Assembly: GCF_021134715.1 (NCBI RefSeq)
Contig: NC_060018.1
Span: forward strand, 13,099,501 to 13,163,500
Direction of reading: 5' to 3'
DNA length: 64,000 bases
DNA from: Daphnia pulex
Taxonomy: Eukaryota; Arthropoda; Branchiopoda; Diplostraca; Daphniidae
Of this stretch, positions 36,165-48,248 are shown one piece after another (position 1 is the first letter of the stretch; each line of letters opens with the position of its first letter). The notes beneath the pieces were generated by a model. That model was not told the origin of the DNA, ran no database searches, and saw only the letters and a list, made by a program, of their open reading frames with translations. The position numbers and the translations under genes were made by a program.

Positions 36165-37820
36165 ATGGCACATAATAGGCAAATGAGACCGTCTTCCGCA
36201 AATTTTGTAACGCAAGAACAGTTAAAACAAAATGTGCTCAACTTGGAAGAAACAGTGAAACAGGGTAACCAGATAGTAGTTGAAGGATTGGTAATGTTGC
36301 AACGAAAAGTTAATACTATCAACTCTCAAGGTAAAATATGGTCACATCATCATGACATATGTTACATTATGTCACATTATCGCCTCAAACTCTATTATTT
36401 CAGTTGAAAAAAGATTAGGCCACGTAGAAGATCAAGTCAAACATTTTAATGAAAGAACAAGTTCTCTATATTTACAATTCATGAGAGAAGTAAGTTGCAA
36501 TTAAAGTCACCATGCTAAAATTATTGTATTTTTCGATAACATGTAGTACAGTGCATTAATTTCTAATTTGTTTATGGTTTATACATACAGCACGCTGGAC
36601 AAGAGGCAATAATTCATAACGAACAAAGTGCATCACCTATTCTCCACAGCCAGCAACAACAGCCAGTAGTGCATAATCAAGTGACTGAAGTGAGTAGGCT
36701 AGTAAATACTAAATACTTCCGAGCATTTCACAACATAAATTTTGGTTCCACTTAATTTTCATTTACTAGGGTTACACAACCATAGTTGATACATGTGGTC
36801 TGATTCCTTTAACCGAAGTAAGTGTTCACGTAGGCCCTATCACTTTACCAGTTCTTTTCATATCAGTGATGTTATCAATTTATCTTTTTATTAAAGAAAC
36901 AAATCCTGAAATTGTAAAGAGGCGCTTCTTGCACATTGTTCATTGACCAATTTGATTGTTTTTTTTGTTTAATTTTAGGGGCAAATCAACAGAATGGCAC
37001 ACAATTCTACTTGTGTCGAGTTCATTGAGCGTTTAGTGCTAGCTGCGTTTCCTGATCATTATTTTGAAGATCACGGTTTTGCTGATATAACGAACTTGCA
37101 ATTCATTGGACTCTTTCGTAAGGCATATCTTTTTCATCTGAGATTTTTTAAATTTTAGTATTTAATTGCATCTACAGAAATCATCGGGAGGTATTTCGAA
37201 ACTGCAATCTTATTGTCAGGGAAAAGATTGAAGTTGTCGTTGCCTTGCAACTACGAGTCTAAAATTGAGGTCGCCACCATAATGGAAAACGAGATAAACC
37301 TATGGAAAAGAGACAATGGTTATAGCAGATCTGAGGAGCCAGTTATCCCCAATGCTCAACAACAAGACCGAAGTGGTATTGACCGAGAAGTACGCGTAAT
37401 TCAATTAAGTGAGGTAATAGCCTACTGTGAATGAACCTTTTGAAACCCGACCGAATTGTTATATTCTATTCGATTATAGAGAGAGCTGGATGCACTTGCT
37501 TTCAGGGCGGATAGTGTTGCTTTCATCGGCAAAGTTACCATAGCCGCTTTTCCAGCGAATTATTTTTTGAAGACGGAAAATACACCAATGTCGCTCAGTC
37601 CGCGACAACTCGATGCAATCTATGGTATTTTCATATTCGAAGCATATTTAGTCTATAGATAATAATTACCATTTGGTCTACAGAAATGGTGATAAAGAAG
37701 ATCTCCGAAGTTAAGCGACGTGGAAAGCCTAGTGTCCCGATATCGAAAGAAGCTGTTTTTCCAGTTATTTATCAGAAAATCAGGAATTTCCGCTTGGCTA
37801 CCCGCCATGTGGGACTTTAA
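36165..37820 (+). CDS. Coiled-coil protein with two copies of a BEN-like domain, copy 2
   Basis: Exons: 36165-36330, 36404-36489, 36591-36689, 36770-36817, 36979-37117, 37178-37413, 37480-37624, 37684-37820, 351 aa. The last four exons encode the same double domain as the preceding gene with few changes (FIERLVLAAFPDHYFED; VRVIQLSE; VTIAAFPANYF). The final residues differ through a changed 3' end (FRLATRHVGL). The first four exons are a different coiled coil (FVTQEQLKQNVLNLEETVKQ, EKRLGHVEDQVKHFNERTS) and a Gln-rich linker exon (SQQQQPVVHNQVTE). They align only loosely with the other copy. Both genes read rightward, so this is a head-to-tail pair. Function unknown; a chromatin role would follow if the BEN resemblance holds. 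Confidence 0.72.
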
Positions 37821-38084
37821 ACCATTTGCTAATGTTGTTTTTAAGTTTTTAATTGAAGTTCGCGGATGTTCGTTTTTATTAAATTGATTCTCGTCTGTAG
37901 TGCAACCATTGAGATATTCAATTTTAAACCAAGAAGTGTTATGACAACTCAGAAATGATTGAAATACACAAGCACGTTTCTCGTTTCTTTACAAACTTTG
38001 CTTTTATCCAATAAGTCCTGGTGTGGTTCAGCATTAGAAATTAACTGTGGTTGGTTGATTGACTGATTAGGGCTGTGGCCCGGA

Positions 38085-38245
38085 CGTTTTTTAGCGGTTT
38101 TTTTTTCAATGGGTTTTTTAGATGGGTTTTTCTTCTTCTGCGGGTTGGAGCGGGTTGGGCCAACAGAGCAAATGGGTTCGGCCCGGGCCGACCCATGGGT
38201 CAAAAAATTTTTACCGGCCGGGTAACGGCCCGGGTGGTGCGACGA
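38085..38245. repeat. GC-rich palindromic patch
   Basis: A T-rich lead passes into GGGTTGGAGCGGGTTGGGCC, followed by nested palindromes including GGCCCGGGCC and GACCCATGGGTC, then GGCCGGGTAACGGCCCGGG. GC content is far above the surroundings. It looks like a fragment of a transposable element or foldback sequence, but no terminal repeats or coding frame are visible. Confidence 0.45.
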
Positions 38246-39500
38246 TGCGACTACGTAAATTTTTTTGTTTGTTTCATCGCATTTGTATTTTAAAACTGAT
38301 TTGGTTTTATTTCTTTAGAAAACACCTTATAATTATCAACTAAGTCGACACATGGGAACGGTCCACAAGAATAAGTGATAAGTTCACTTAAAATTCTTTT
38401 ATTCATCGATTCTCCTTTGTTTTGCTCACCTGCTGACAATTAGCCAATTTCCTTTTTTTGTCTCGCCATTTTTTTTGTTTCTATTCTGCGTTTTTACAAA
38501 TCAGTAAGGTTTAATTTAAAGTAAGTGTTCGAAATCATTCAAGTTGATTCAGAAGTAAATCTGCAATTTTTTTTTATTTTGTCATTTTTTTTCTTATCCG
38601 ACGTTGCATTGCGACTCTTGGTTGCCTAAATGTCCTGGTGTACTAATTTATAATTATGTCATTGGGCGATGGGCCTGTAAATGCCTCATAAGTCCAGTTT
38701 TTGTTTAAATGCGTTTAAATGTTTTATATCAAAAGAACTAGCGCATCCGACTGTGATCGTAAATGGGGTCTGGTGGGGTTCTTAAGAGTGTGTCATGCAC
38801 GCCATCTTTTATCACTTTAGAGGTTGTGACTTGTGAGTCATGTAGTTGATCTTTGATGCGGTAGGCGGTACCGGTACGGGCTCGACGCTCAGCAGTCAGC
38901 ACTGAGCAGACAGTGAGCAGACGACTAGACAAGTGGGTTTACTCATCGTGGGTTGAGACACATTTTTCAGGTATTAAATATTTAACAAAACAAGTAGTAT
39001 TGTAGAGGAAAATTTGTATTTGTGGTCTTATCAACAGGAAGTGGACAGATAAATCATGAGATTGAATTAGTGTGTTCGCAATGCTCGTTTGTGCCTCTAC
39101 GTATCTCTGTAGTTTCTTTTCCGACCACGTTTTGTTTTATTGAATATCCCAATGACCACTACCTTTTGCAAATGTTAATGAAGAACTTTGAAAAGTATAA
39201 AAGTGGTGTGTGTAAGGAAGAATTTCATTATGGTATTGTATTATGGGTTCTTATCTCACTTAAGTTTTGTCAACATAGCTTAATAATAGACATCTATCAA
39301 AGTGTTACGATTTATGCATGCTCTTGCTACTTACTAGCTGTTAATTATGAAACAATTTAACATCACAACAATTATTCTGAATACATTTCAATATATTAAT
39401 CAAAATGTTTCTAAATCTTCAGGACAGATCAATCCACACAGATCAATCCACGACAGACTGATAAACTTTCACCTCTAAAAGTCAATTCATCTCATCGTCG
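38246..39500. other. Region upstream of the first zinc-finger gene, with probable 5' UTR
   Basis: No coding support. A CAG-ending acceptor just before 39422 suggests that 39422-39500 is the last 5' UTR exon. It includes two copies of ACAGATCAATCCAC. An earlier 5' UTR exon may lie near 38880-38940, but this is not certain. Confidence 0.4.
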
Positions 39501-41137
39501 ATGGAGTGGAAACACCTAGAATCTCCAACTCTTTTTCCTGTTAACTCCTCAGTTTCTGAAGTAGAAAGAAGCCCATACTTAAAAGCCTTACTCGTTTCTG
39601 CAAAAGTGGACAGAAAAATGGATCATCATCCTTCACAACTTGATTCTCCAGTTTCCTTGAAGGAAGAGGAGGAGTCTACTGTGTGTCAACAATGGCAGTT
39701 CTCAATACATCAGAATCTGGAGAACCAAGTGAACACTTTATTAGACAAAGTGAGTATGTCTTGTGCAAAAGGATACGCAATTAACCATAACTTGACTGGC
39801 CAAATCGAAAACATCGAGAATCAACAACGAAATCCCAGTTCACCAGATCGATTGCCCAGCAGATTAGCGTCTCCATGGACTAAAGAAGATTATTTCTTGT
39901 CAGATGAGCGCCTCCGTTTCTTGCTTGATGACCCGAGGCTATTGCAGGAACTTGTGTCTGAGGAAAATCGCAGAGCTTCTTCCCATGATATTAATCTGGC
40001 AAATTTTTCAAACGGCGACCACCCGGCCATTCAGTTGGTGACTTTCTCTCGCCTTTGCCGTCTTTACGAGTCAGTTTTAAGTCCGATTAGTATTCGCCTA
40101 AGTTATTCTGGGACCACGCCTGTTATTCTGGTGATCAACTCGGAAGATGAATACAAGTTTATCAGCATGAGTACCGAAATCACCGACATCCAGAAACTAC
40201 CCGACTGCGCCGAAATTCCATTCATCATTTCCGAGCTACTCAACAACTTCGACGAGAAGATCGACCGCAATCGGTATATATTCCTACTGTACAACGTATA
40301 CTACGAATGTTGGGAACTGGTTGGATCCCTCAGTGATGCTTCCTTCAACACTGCAATTACGGTGGAAACTCCATTCGAACATCCATCGGATGTTGTATTG
40401 GTTTCCGTTGAAGACCAGGTGTGAAAATTTTATTATATTCCAAATTTAAACATTTCTTTCATTAACATTTAAAAAAAAATTAATTCAGGATCAGGACTGT
40501 GTTTTACTTCTGTCAAACGATGATCACATGGATGTCGAAGACTCTACTCAAACAGCCGAAGCAGACCTTCAGTGCATTGATGAGTTGACTACTGAAGCTA
40601 TGCATCAACATTTGAATGACAATCCTCAAGAGGAGGATACTATTTTGCTACAGGATCGACTAGAGCATCAGATTTACTCTTGCCCGGATTTCATTTTCCC
40701 TTGGTTGATTGACATGATGATGTCACCTTCGATATCACCTTCGATATCACCCTCGATATCACCCCCTATCATAACGGTCGATGAAGATGAGCCAACACCG
40801 AAAGAACCTGAAATTGCACAAGTCAAAAAGTTCAAATGTGAAACTTGTGAAAAGGTAGTTTGTTATGCACTTTGTCTGTTCGTTGTAATAATTCCTATGT
40901 TTTTATCTGCAGGTATTTCGTTTGAAATGTACTTTGAATGCTCACCAAGTGATACACAACCCAGCGAAATGGAAGCAATGCTCTTATTGCGATTATGTAA
41001 TTTAACCCAATTACAGTTAGTACTTGCATTGTATTTACAGCATAATCTTTTTTTAGAAAACACCTCGATCTACTACAATGAAAAGCCACGTCGCAAGATT
41101 TCATTGGTGTGAAACTCAGAAAAAAAACGACGTTTAG
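39501..41137 (+). CDS. Two-finger C2H2 zinc-finger protein with unknown N-terminal region
   Basis: Exons: 39501-40418, 40489-40854, 40913-40996, 41057-41137, giving 482 aa. The last two exons complete two C2H2 fingers. Finger 1 is C-E-T-C, 12 residues, H-Q-V-I-H (FKCETCEKVFRLKCTLNAHQ). Finger 2 is C-S-Y-C, 12 residues, H-V-A-R-F-H (TTMKSHVARFHWCE). The finger exons are easily missed because each retained intron stays partly open. The N-terminal 400 residues have no domain I recognise. One block (FSRLCRLYESVLSPISIRL, then DEYKFISMSTEITDIQKL) appears folded. Just before the fingers is a 12-bp tandem repeat encoding SPSI three times. A nuclear DNA-binding role is inferred from the fingers. The neighbouring gene on the right has a related finger pair. 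Confidence 0.75.
40725..40767 (+). repeat. 12-bp tandem repeat encoding Ser-Pro-Ser-Ile
   Basis: TCACCTTCGATA-type units repeated three times in frame, then a degenerate fourth. It lengthens the linker ahead of the zinc fingers without changing the frame. Confidence 0.8.
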
Positions 41138-42370
41138 TAACGTTTCCGTACTTCCCAGACCATTTGTTTGTTCAATCAGAATGGAATAATCCCTTCTGTT
41201 AAAATGTGAAACCCAACTTTACCAAGTTCAGTGAGAGAAAGGAAAATATTCTCAGAAGTATTGTTTCTTTTCTGTTAAAGGAATCAATTCAATTTATTCC
41301 TAATGTTAAAAGTGCACTTCCAAATAGATTGAAGACAAAAGAAGTACTTTTTTGTTGATCGGGATCGAAAAGAAAAAAAAATCGGTAACATCCCTGGGTT
41401 TTTCTTTGGAATTATGGAAATAATTGTATTTTAGCATCTGATCCGCACTAGTCTTAATATCTCATTTTAAAAGAGGTCAAAAGCATTACTTTATAACTGC
41501 TTAATTTCTAATGCCATTTTGGAGCTCTTCAGTTACCCAAGGACTTTGAGGAATTGAAGAGAGTACCACAGTCAATATACAGAGGAGCGCTAAAAATGAT
41601 CCGCAATAATGGCTACTCACTCAGCTTAATCGTTGTACCTGTCAAGATACTTTTCGGTCTATTAAATTAAAATTTTCATTGCAGTGTAACTGAATTGGGA
41701 AAACTGGTTAACAGTATTTAAAAAGTTGGAGCTCGAGGAGTTGGAGTTTGTGTGTTACGCTATGATGCCCGATTTGTTTTATGTATCTTATCAAGTCAGC
41801 AAGAAGCATTTTGTTAAAAAAAAATAAGTTTTTTTTTTATTTAGTCATGTTTTAAAAATTTTTAAATAGAAAAGAGTTCAAATGGCAATTGCATTCCAGT
41901 GATTCCAGCGATTCCGGAAGGACAAAATTCAATCCCCATGAATCTGGCAACCTTGAACCCGAACTGTCAACGTCGGTCGACGTCATTCTTACAATTTGCT
42001 TTTCTTAATCTTATCGTGTTATCAGTGTTATTGATTTTTAATTGTTTATTTTAATTTATTGGACTAATTTGAATAGGCTATAGATAGAACCCCAAGAAGT
42101 TGTTATCTATTGAAGTAAGTAAAAACGTGAGTTCATTAAACTCCAAACTATGAAGTAGAAGTAGACATTAGAAATCAAATTTACAAGCCTACTTAAGAAT
42201 CAAACAATCTTGCACATGGTTATCATCTAGTAGTGAAAACTGTTAAACCAGGGTAGTCTATGGTACAACTCATCGAATATTTTCCATAATTAAAAGATTG
42301 TGACTTCTGGACAGCCTCGTCTCATTCTTTTATTTTGATTGTTCCAAAGGATAAAACCTGATTCTCTAAG
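41138..42370. other. Intergenic region
   Basis: AT-rich spacer between two zinc-finger genes. No supported gene or RNA. It should contain the 3' UTR of the left gene and the promoter of the right gene. Confidence 0.5.
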
Positions 42371-43339
42371 ATGACAAGAACCCGCAGTGCCAGTGATTCA
42401 ACTATTGGCAGTAAGGATGTGGTCATCAGCGAACATGAATCCTGTGTGATAGATGGCTTTGTATTTTTTTCGTTTGCGACCGCCGATGATCAGCTAGCAT
42501 TTTCACGATTATCAACGAGTGAACTGCGCGAGGTTCCTGTACTCATTCATCCAGTTGCCCCAAATATTGCTGAAACCAAAGGTAATAAAACATTTTAGCA
42601 TCTTGAAATTGAATGAGGAATTACTAAGAGCAGCACCTGAACATGATTTTGATTGCCCATATTTTCGCCATTTCTAGTCCTTTACCTGAGGGATCATATT
42701 TTGTTGACTATTGTGTCCTATCTTTCTCCCGTGAATTAGTAACAAAAATTTTATATTCTTTTTTTCTTCATTATCCACTTCTATTAGATGTACTCTTCAT
42801 CGATTGCGGCACTTCCGATTTGAAAGGAAATACAGATAAGACTCATCGCGAGAAAAAAACTTGCTCTTTATGCGGGGAGGTACTTAAATATAGCATTGAA
42901 GTTTTCTGCTTATTGCCTAATAATCAGTAATTAGAGGTTTGCTAGTTAACATTTCTTTCTTGTCTTTAGGCATTCGCGTTTGAATTTTCTCTCGAATTTC
43001 ATCTTCGTTACATTATCCCGAAAAATTCAAAAAAACTTTACTGTGAATTTTGCCCCCATGTGAGTCTTCAAAAATCAAAATGTTTCACAATTTTGACAGT
43101 ACAACTTATTCTGTATTACCAGATCTCTTTAAGCGGTGAAACTATGCGAATGCATAACCAACATGTTCACGGCAAAAAAATCTTCGATCGGTAATTAATT
43201 AGTAATTCATTATTAATTGTTAATTTATAATTATATTAATACAAATTATAGGTATAAAGGCCAAGATTTTTTAAAAGAACTGTGTGGTGGAACAGTTCCA
43301 ACCTGTAAGCCATTGTGGTGGAACAGTTCCAACCTGTAA
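42371..43339 (+). CDS. Small C2H2 zinc-finger protein with IDGF.F.SFATA motif
   Basis: Exons: 42371-42581, 42788-42879, 42970-43059, 43123-43190, 43252-43339, giving 182 aa. The N-terminus holds VIDGFVFFSFATADDQLAF, which recurs in the adjacent THAP gene. Finger 1 is CSLCGEAFAFEFSLEFHLRY; its second histidine position is not canonical. Finger 2 is CEFC, 12 residues, H-N-Q-H-V-H. The arrangement matches the C-terminus of the gene on the left, with introns inside the finger region in both. The last exon ends in a 31-bp tandem duplication that creates the present stop. The chosen ATG follows AAG in a fair context. Function unknown, probably nuclear. Confidence 0.62.
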
Positions 43340-43341
43340 GC
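43283..43341 (+). repeat. 31-bp-period direct repeat overlapping a stop codon
   Basis: The 28 bases at 43283-43310 recur at 43314-43341 (both start TGTGGTGGAACAGTTCC). Because the period of 31 is not a multiple of 3, the second copy is read in another frame and ends in TAA at 43337-43339. Confidence 0.85.
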
Positions 43342-43996
43342 TAACCATGTTTTTGAACCAATCCTATCTTTTCTTCGTGTGACAATTTGAAATCTCTTTT
43401 TAAAATCATGAAAACGCAAACGCAATTATTCGTTGCCCATTGGGTTATTGCGTTCATTAATTATTTTACTTTTGTTCTAGAATTCAAAATAAACTATCAT
43501 TTCAGTTTAAATATGAGGAGTACTTTTAATTGAGATGAAGAAAACGTTATTTATGTTCTGCTGTATTCATTCAAAATATTGCTATTTTACTCTGACGGGA
43601 ACGTTCAACAACTTCGTAACTCTGGCGGCAGTTATTTTTATTAAGTATACACGACCAAAATTGGGCGTATCAAGTTTCTAAGCCCGCTCACCTTGCATCA
43701 AGGGGTAAAAATAAAAGTGTATGCTGTAGTATACGGAAATCTCAAGTCAAGTGCTTAGAAACAAGAAACTTTATACTCCCATTGTGTTGCTGAGCTCAAC
43801 GGCCTCTTGTTACCAGATGAATCCTGGATTGTAAAAGTGACGAAAAAGTGACGTCCATAGAAGTATTTTGATAACACACACACACACGTGTGACTAAGGT
43901 TCCATTACGCTCTTCTCACTTGGGATATTTATAATCAAGACCTAAAGGTAAGTATTTTGTAACATATACAAATAAATATTGTATTAAATCTAAAAC
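43340..43996. other. Intergenic region before the THAP gene
   Basis: AT-rich spacer. It contains an (AC)n run near 43877-43887 and a splice-like GTAAGT at about 43948, so part of it is probably the 5' UTR of the next gene. No coding frame is supported. Confidence 0.45.
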
Positions 43997-45776
43997 ATGG
44001 CTGTCCGCCAGTGTTTCATTTGTGGGTTTCAACTACAGCCTGGATTATCACAATTTGGCCCGTACATTTTCCGGTAAATTTTTTTTCTCGACTTACATGC
44101 AAATGGGGTAAATTTTATAATGTGTCCATTGTTCAGGGCTCCTCCTTCTATTCAGCGGCCTGATGAATTCATTTGCTCCATACATTTTGACGGAAAGTGT
44201 TTGACCTCAGTCAATAATGTATGGTTCCTACGGAAAGATTCCATTCCCACATTGCATCTTGGCCTAAATTTCATTTCTAAGGAGGTAGTGGATTAATTTC
44301 TTATTGATGGAAATCCTATTATCTAGTATAGTTAATGTAATTTTTTTTTTTTAGGTTTTTGATCCATCTGCAAATCAGAATATTTCAAACAACCAAATGG
44401 AACAACATGAAAATGAACACGATGTTTCTAATTTATTGTCATCCTCATCTGACTCGGATGAATATCCTGCAATGCCAAAGCTTTCCATTGCTTCTGAGGA
44501 ATCTGGTATGAAACGATAGTGTAGTTGAGTACAGAGAAACCAATTCACAACTTTTTATTTAAATTTAGTATATCCACAGAATTTAAACAGTCGTAGGCGT
44601 ACTTTGAAGTTCAACAAAGATAAATGGTCATACAGAAACGAAATTTCTAGTTCTTCTGGAAATGATTCACCTCCTCCTCTGAGCCCCCTCTTTAATGAAA
44701 AAGCCACCAGCCTTTCACTTGATCGAAAGGAGGAGAAAGATGCAGTTACCCCAGGTCATCATAGACGTATTCACCAAGTATCTGCTCCTTCTGGTATTCG
44801 TCGTTCCAGTAGAATTAAAAGTCAGATGCGTAAATCCTTTCGACCAAAAATTCGGCCTCATCGGTACTGCACTTCAGCCGGAGAATTCCCTTGTTCGGAT
44901 GTAAAGCGCACTAAGAAAGTGAAACCTAGCTTTGCCGATTCCAAAAGTATTTCAGTTATATGAATTTTTGGTTAACTAAAGATTTACTTTTCTTTTTTAT
45001 TATCAGAGTCACAAAGCAATGACCGAAACGTCGAAACTGAAATCCCCCAAAGTTATGAGGCAGATGACATCGACGGTTTCTGTTTTTTGTCATTTGCCAC
45101 CGCTACAGACCTTGACAAGTTTTGCACTGAACAGCCTTCAAGTAGCTCCTCTTCTACCGTTTTGCCGCAAACAGAGGAAACTGTCGGTAAATAAAACTAT
45201 TTCTTCTAGTTCATTAAGTCGTAGCTTGTGCATGTATTTGTCATTAGATGTAACTGTATCTAAGGAGACTGTAGTGTTCTCTCTTTAAATAGTGTTAAAA
45301 CTCAAAAGATTATCTAGACTTAAGATGGCCATTACGCTTCTTTTCCCAAGAGATGCTGTTCATCCTTTTGTGTTAATGATTTTTAAATGTTTCGCTTCGC
45401 CTTGAAGATTTTCCATCTGGATCGGTTGCTCCTGTCCCGGTCAACGTAATTGAATCCGATAAACCCCAAATATCCGAAAAACTATCCAGCAGTCATGAGG
45501 GGACTGTTGGTTCAGTGGATGAGACATCCGTCATCACAGGGAAAAAGTCAAAAATGTTTCCAAAAATTCCGGTTAATTTTATTCGAATTAAAATGGACAC
45601 TTTTGAACGACTGATGAGTGAGAACAGAATATTAAGAAGAAAACTGAACAAAGCCTTAAAAGGTATGATGACGAAAATGTGCAAATTAATTTTAGTGTAC
45701 AAATGACTGTAATAATTCATGTTTAGAATTATCCGAAAGGAAACTTGATGAAGTGAAGGATCGATTCAACATTTGA
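43997..45776 (+). CDS. THAP-domain protein with C-terminal coiled coil
   Basis: Exons: 43997-44073, 44137-44284, 44355-44505, 44569-44946, 45007-45186, 45408-45662, 45727-45776, giving 412 aa. The THAP-type C2CH zinc module (sequence-specific DNA binding) fills the N-terminus: CFIC at residues 6-9, then CSIHF, and the closing segment FLRKDSIPTLHLGL, equivalent to the family's AVPT block. The spacing between the two metal pairs is somewhat short. A Ser-rich and basic middle follows. DDIDGFCFLSFATATDLDKF matches the neighbouring zinc-finger protein. The C-terminus is a coiled coil (FERLMSENRILRRKLNKALK, ELSERKLDEVKDRF), as in many THAP proteins that dimerise. The acceptor before 45408 is weak (CTTGAAG). 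Likely a nuclear regulator or a domesticated transposase relative; no nuclease part is present. Confidence 0.72.
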
Positions 45777-48248
45777 GGTCTCCTGATTCGGCAGAAATGT
45801 GAAAAAAGAACACATCCTATCACTCCAATTTCCCTTCAGTGTTAAGTCTTAATGTCAAATTCTTATTAGGATACCCAAAGGTACTTACTTTCGATAAGTT
45901 ACGGAACTAGTTTTTGTTGTTTTTAGCCGTCACAGGCTGTTTTAATTTGGAACTACCTTGTCCTGGGTTAATTGTTCTGCATTAACGGGAAAATTTGAAA
46001 TTTGTGCGTTACCTGAACGCGTCTCATGGTTGTAAAAATTAACAATTAATTTTGGACGCAGTCCGTCATTATTGCATTGTAATGATTTTCTTCATGTCGA
46101 TAATCAATGACTGGATGAATCATGGAAGTGTTGCTTCGTTTCCTTATTTTGGTAAACACCACACGGGTAAAATAGCAACTACAGGGTAATATAACTCAAA
46201 CCTAAAATTAATGCTATTAATGCCAAGTTCAATTTTCAAGGTTTAATCTCTGACTAAATGGCTGCTGAAGACATTTTTTCTGGATATTTCTTAATAGCCT
46301 TCAAAATGTAAGTAATTTCAATTTTGATTGACGGTTAGATTGCGCAAATTAATGATAACTTTGCTCTTTTACATGTTACACAACTTTTCTTTTTTATATT
46401 ACAACTTTAACAGGAAACCATTCTTCAAAAAGCTATTGGAACCCTTCAAACTAGAACGCCCTTGCGGTGCTGTACTTCGACGGGCTCGCGTTATTCTTCG
46501 AAATAGAACGACAAAGACGACAGTTGTAAACAACAGGAACTTCAAGTTAGCCTGTCGCCTTGTGGAAAGCTCAAGAGAAATCTTCAATAAGATTATGTCG
46601 ACGAGAGAAATTACGTTAAAAGTTTAGAAATTTTTTGGGTAATTCGCTTTTTCCGTAGGTAAACTGGAGAAAGAAGTTTCCAATGTATTCAACTATTCAT
46701 TCTATTTTTAGAATCGCTTTAAAGTACGCCGGAGATTTCAGATTTTAAGCAAATTGTCAGCTACCTGCGTTATTAAGGTACTCGAAGGGCTCTTCGTGAT
46801 TTATTTCCATTAAATAAAATCTAAATAGCACAAGACTTGCTGATGTACATTTAATTATTTTTTTTATTTATTTTCCAGACTTGATGCTAAGGGCTGTCAC
46901 TAGGTAGCTAAAATTCACTAGACGGCGCGGGTGTTTTCTTCGAAGACTGTGCACTGACATTTCGTTTCGAGACACTGTTCGAGAATGTAGACGTTAGTTG
47001 TTACGGTTTCCTAAAATGTTTCGTCATAAAAATGGTAAATCTTACTTGCATTCTTTAAGGTTATTAAATGTAAAGTTTTTGTGAGGTGAATTTACAGGTA
47101 ATATAGCCTACAATTTTATACTTGGCAACTCCATCTGATCCTGTGGTCTGAAATTGCTGTCATTTTCCCAAAATGTCGTCTCTTGCTGTTGGTGACGGCT
47201 GTACGTTTCATCACATGGAGAAATACTACAGAACAGTAAATTATGTTGATCAACTTTTTAATCCTAAGGTTACACATTGGTTTGTTTCTGATAGTAATTG
47301 AGTTTTTATTTTTCTATTAAACCTTTGTGAAGTCTGTGCTTCTTCATTGCAGTCCAATGTGTACATGGATTTGTTGCAGCCAGCCAGTTTAAGGTGTTCC
47401 TCTTGAAGGCTTGCTACCTGTGCCAGTTGTAGCTTTCGTCACATGCAGAAAAAGATCAATTTAAAGTAATTATGTTGGTAAACTTTTTAAAAGTAACTTT
47501 GCTTTATTTCTGTTTACTTCAGTTAAGACTCTCTCATAAGCTTGCCAACTGTCAATTTCTTTGTTACAATTATTTAAGTAATTCTGTTGGAATGCTTAGT
47601 TGAACGATATTTGATTATTTTTAATTTTTATACAGCATTTCCATTGATACAAAGATTAATTTCATTTAATTTTGGTTAAAGGTTTGCCGTCCACTGTGGC
47701 ATTCTGTTGCAGCCTTTGCTGGTGAAAGAAGATTAATTTGTATCAAGTTTACCTGTGGCTGTTCGTTGCTACCTGGGTCGTGTAGGGAAGTTGCAGCCAG
47801 TTACACAATACTTATACACATACCTTGTACTCCAGCCTCATCCCAGAACTACTTAAAACCTAACTCCATACCACTTGAAACCCATACCTTATACTCCGGA
47901 TGTTTATGTCAAATAAATAATAAACATGTTTTGGGGATTGGGAAAGGAAAGTGGAGGATGTTGGAGGTGGAAATTTCAAGTTTGGATAAAAAACAGTTAA
48001 TTTATAACACTACGAACATCAACAATTAATCTCCAAACCCCAGAAACTTATACCTTCCAATTCTTCAGACACCACAAACATACACCTACTAACCTCAAAT
48101 TTATACCCTAAACCACAATAACCAATGTTAAACCCTATGTCTGTAATAAATAAAAAATTTAATTCATAAAACCAATTTTTATTATTTTTTTTTGAAATGT
48201 ACAAATAATTCAATAGACAGAGCGTCCGGTTCAAGACGGTTTACTACT
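45777..48248. other. Gene-poor region
   Basis: No gene I can support. A 99-codon frame at 46328-46627 includes a part after a good acceptor (AACAG at about 46412) that is basic in composition, but I find no partner exons. Around 47180-47780, phrases with TTGCAGCC and ATGTTG...AACTTTTTAA recur in diverged form, hinting at an old repeat. Confidence 0.35.

Larger units (their letters stand above)
34880..38040 (+). repeat. Direct tandem duplication, about 1.07-kb blocks
   Basis: Block A, about 34880-35950, and block B, about 36970-38040, are near-identical in exons, introns and 3' flank. For example, the introns before 35387 and 37480 differ by only a few bases and one short insertion. Left of the blocks the sequences do not align well. 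The unit offset is about 2.09 kb. Confidence 0.85.

Noticed and set aside
39501-40418. Resemblance of the N-terminal region to Rad9/PCNA-like clamps (PVILVIN then YKFISMSTE)
   Set aside because: Only one beta-hairpin-like stretch agrees; the rest of the clamp fold is absent and the protein ends in zinc fingers.
46328-46627. 99-codon plus-strand frame with basic C-terminal half
   Set aside because: No recognisable domain and no partner exons; the first 29 codons are AT-rich intron-like sequence before an acceptor.
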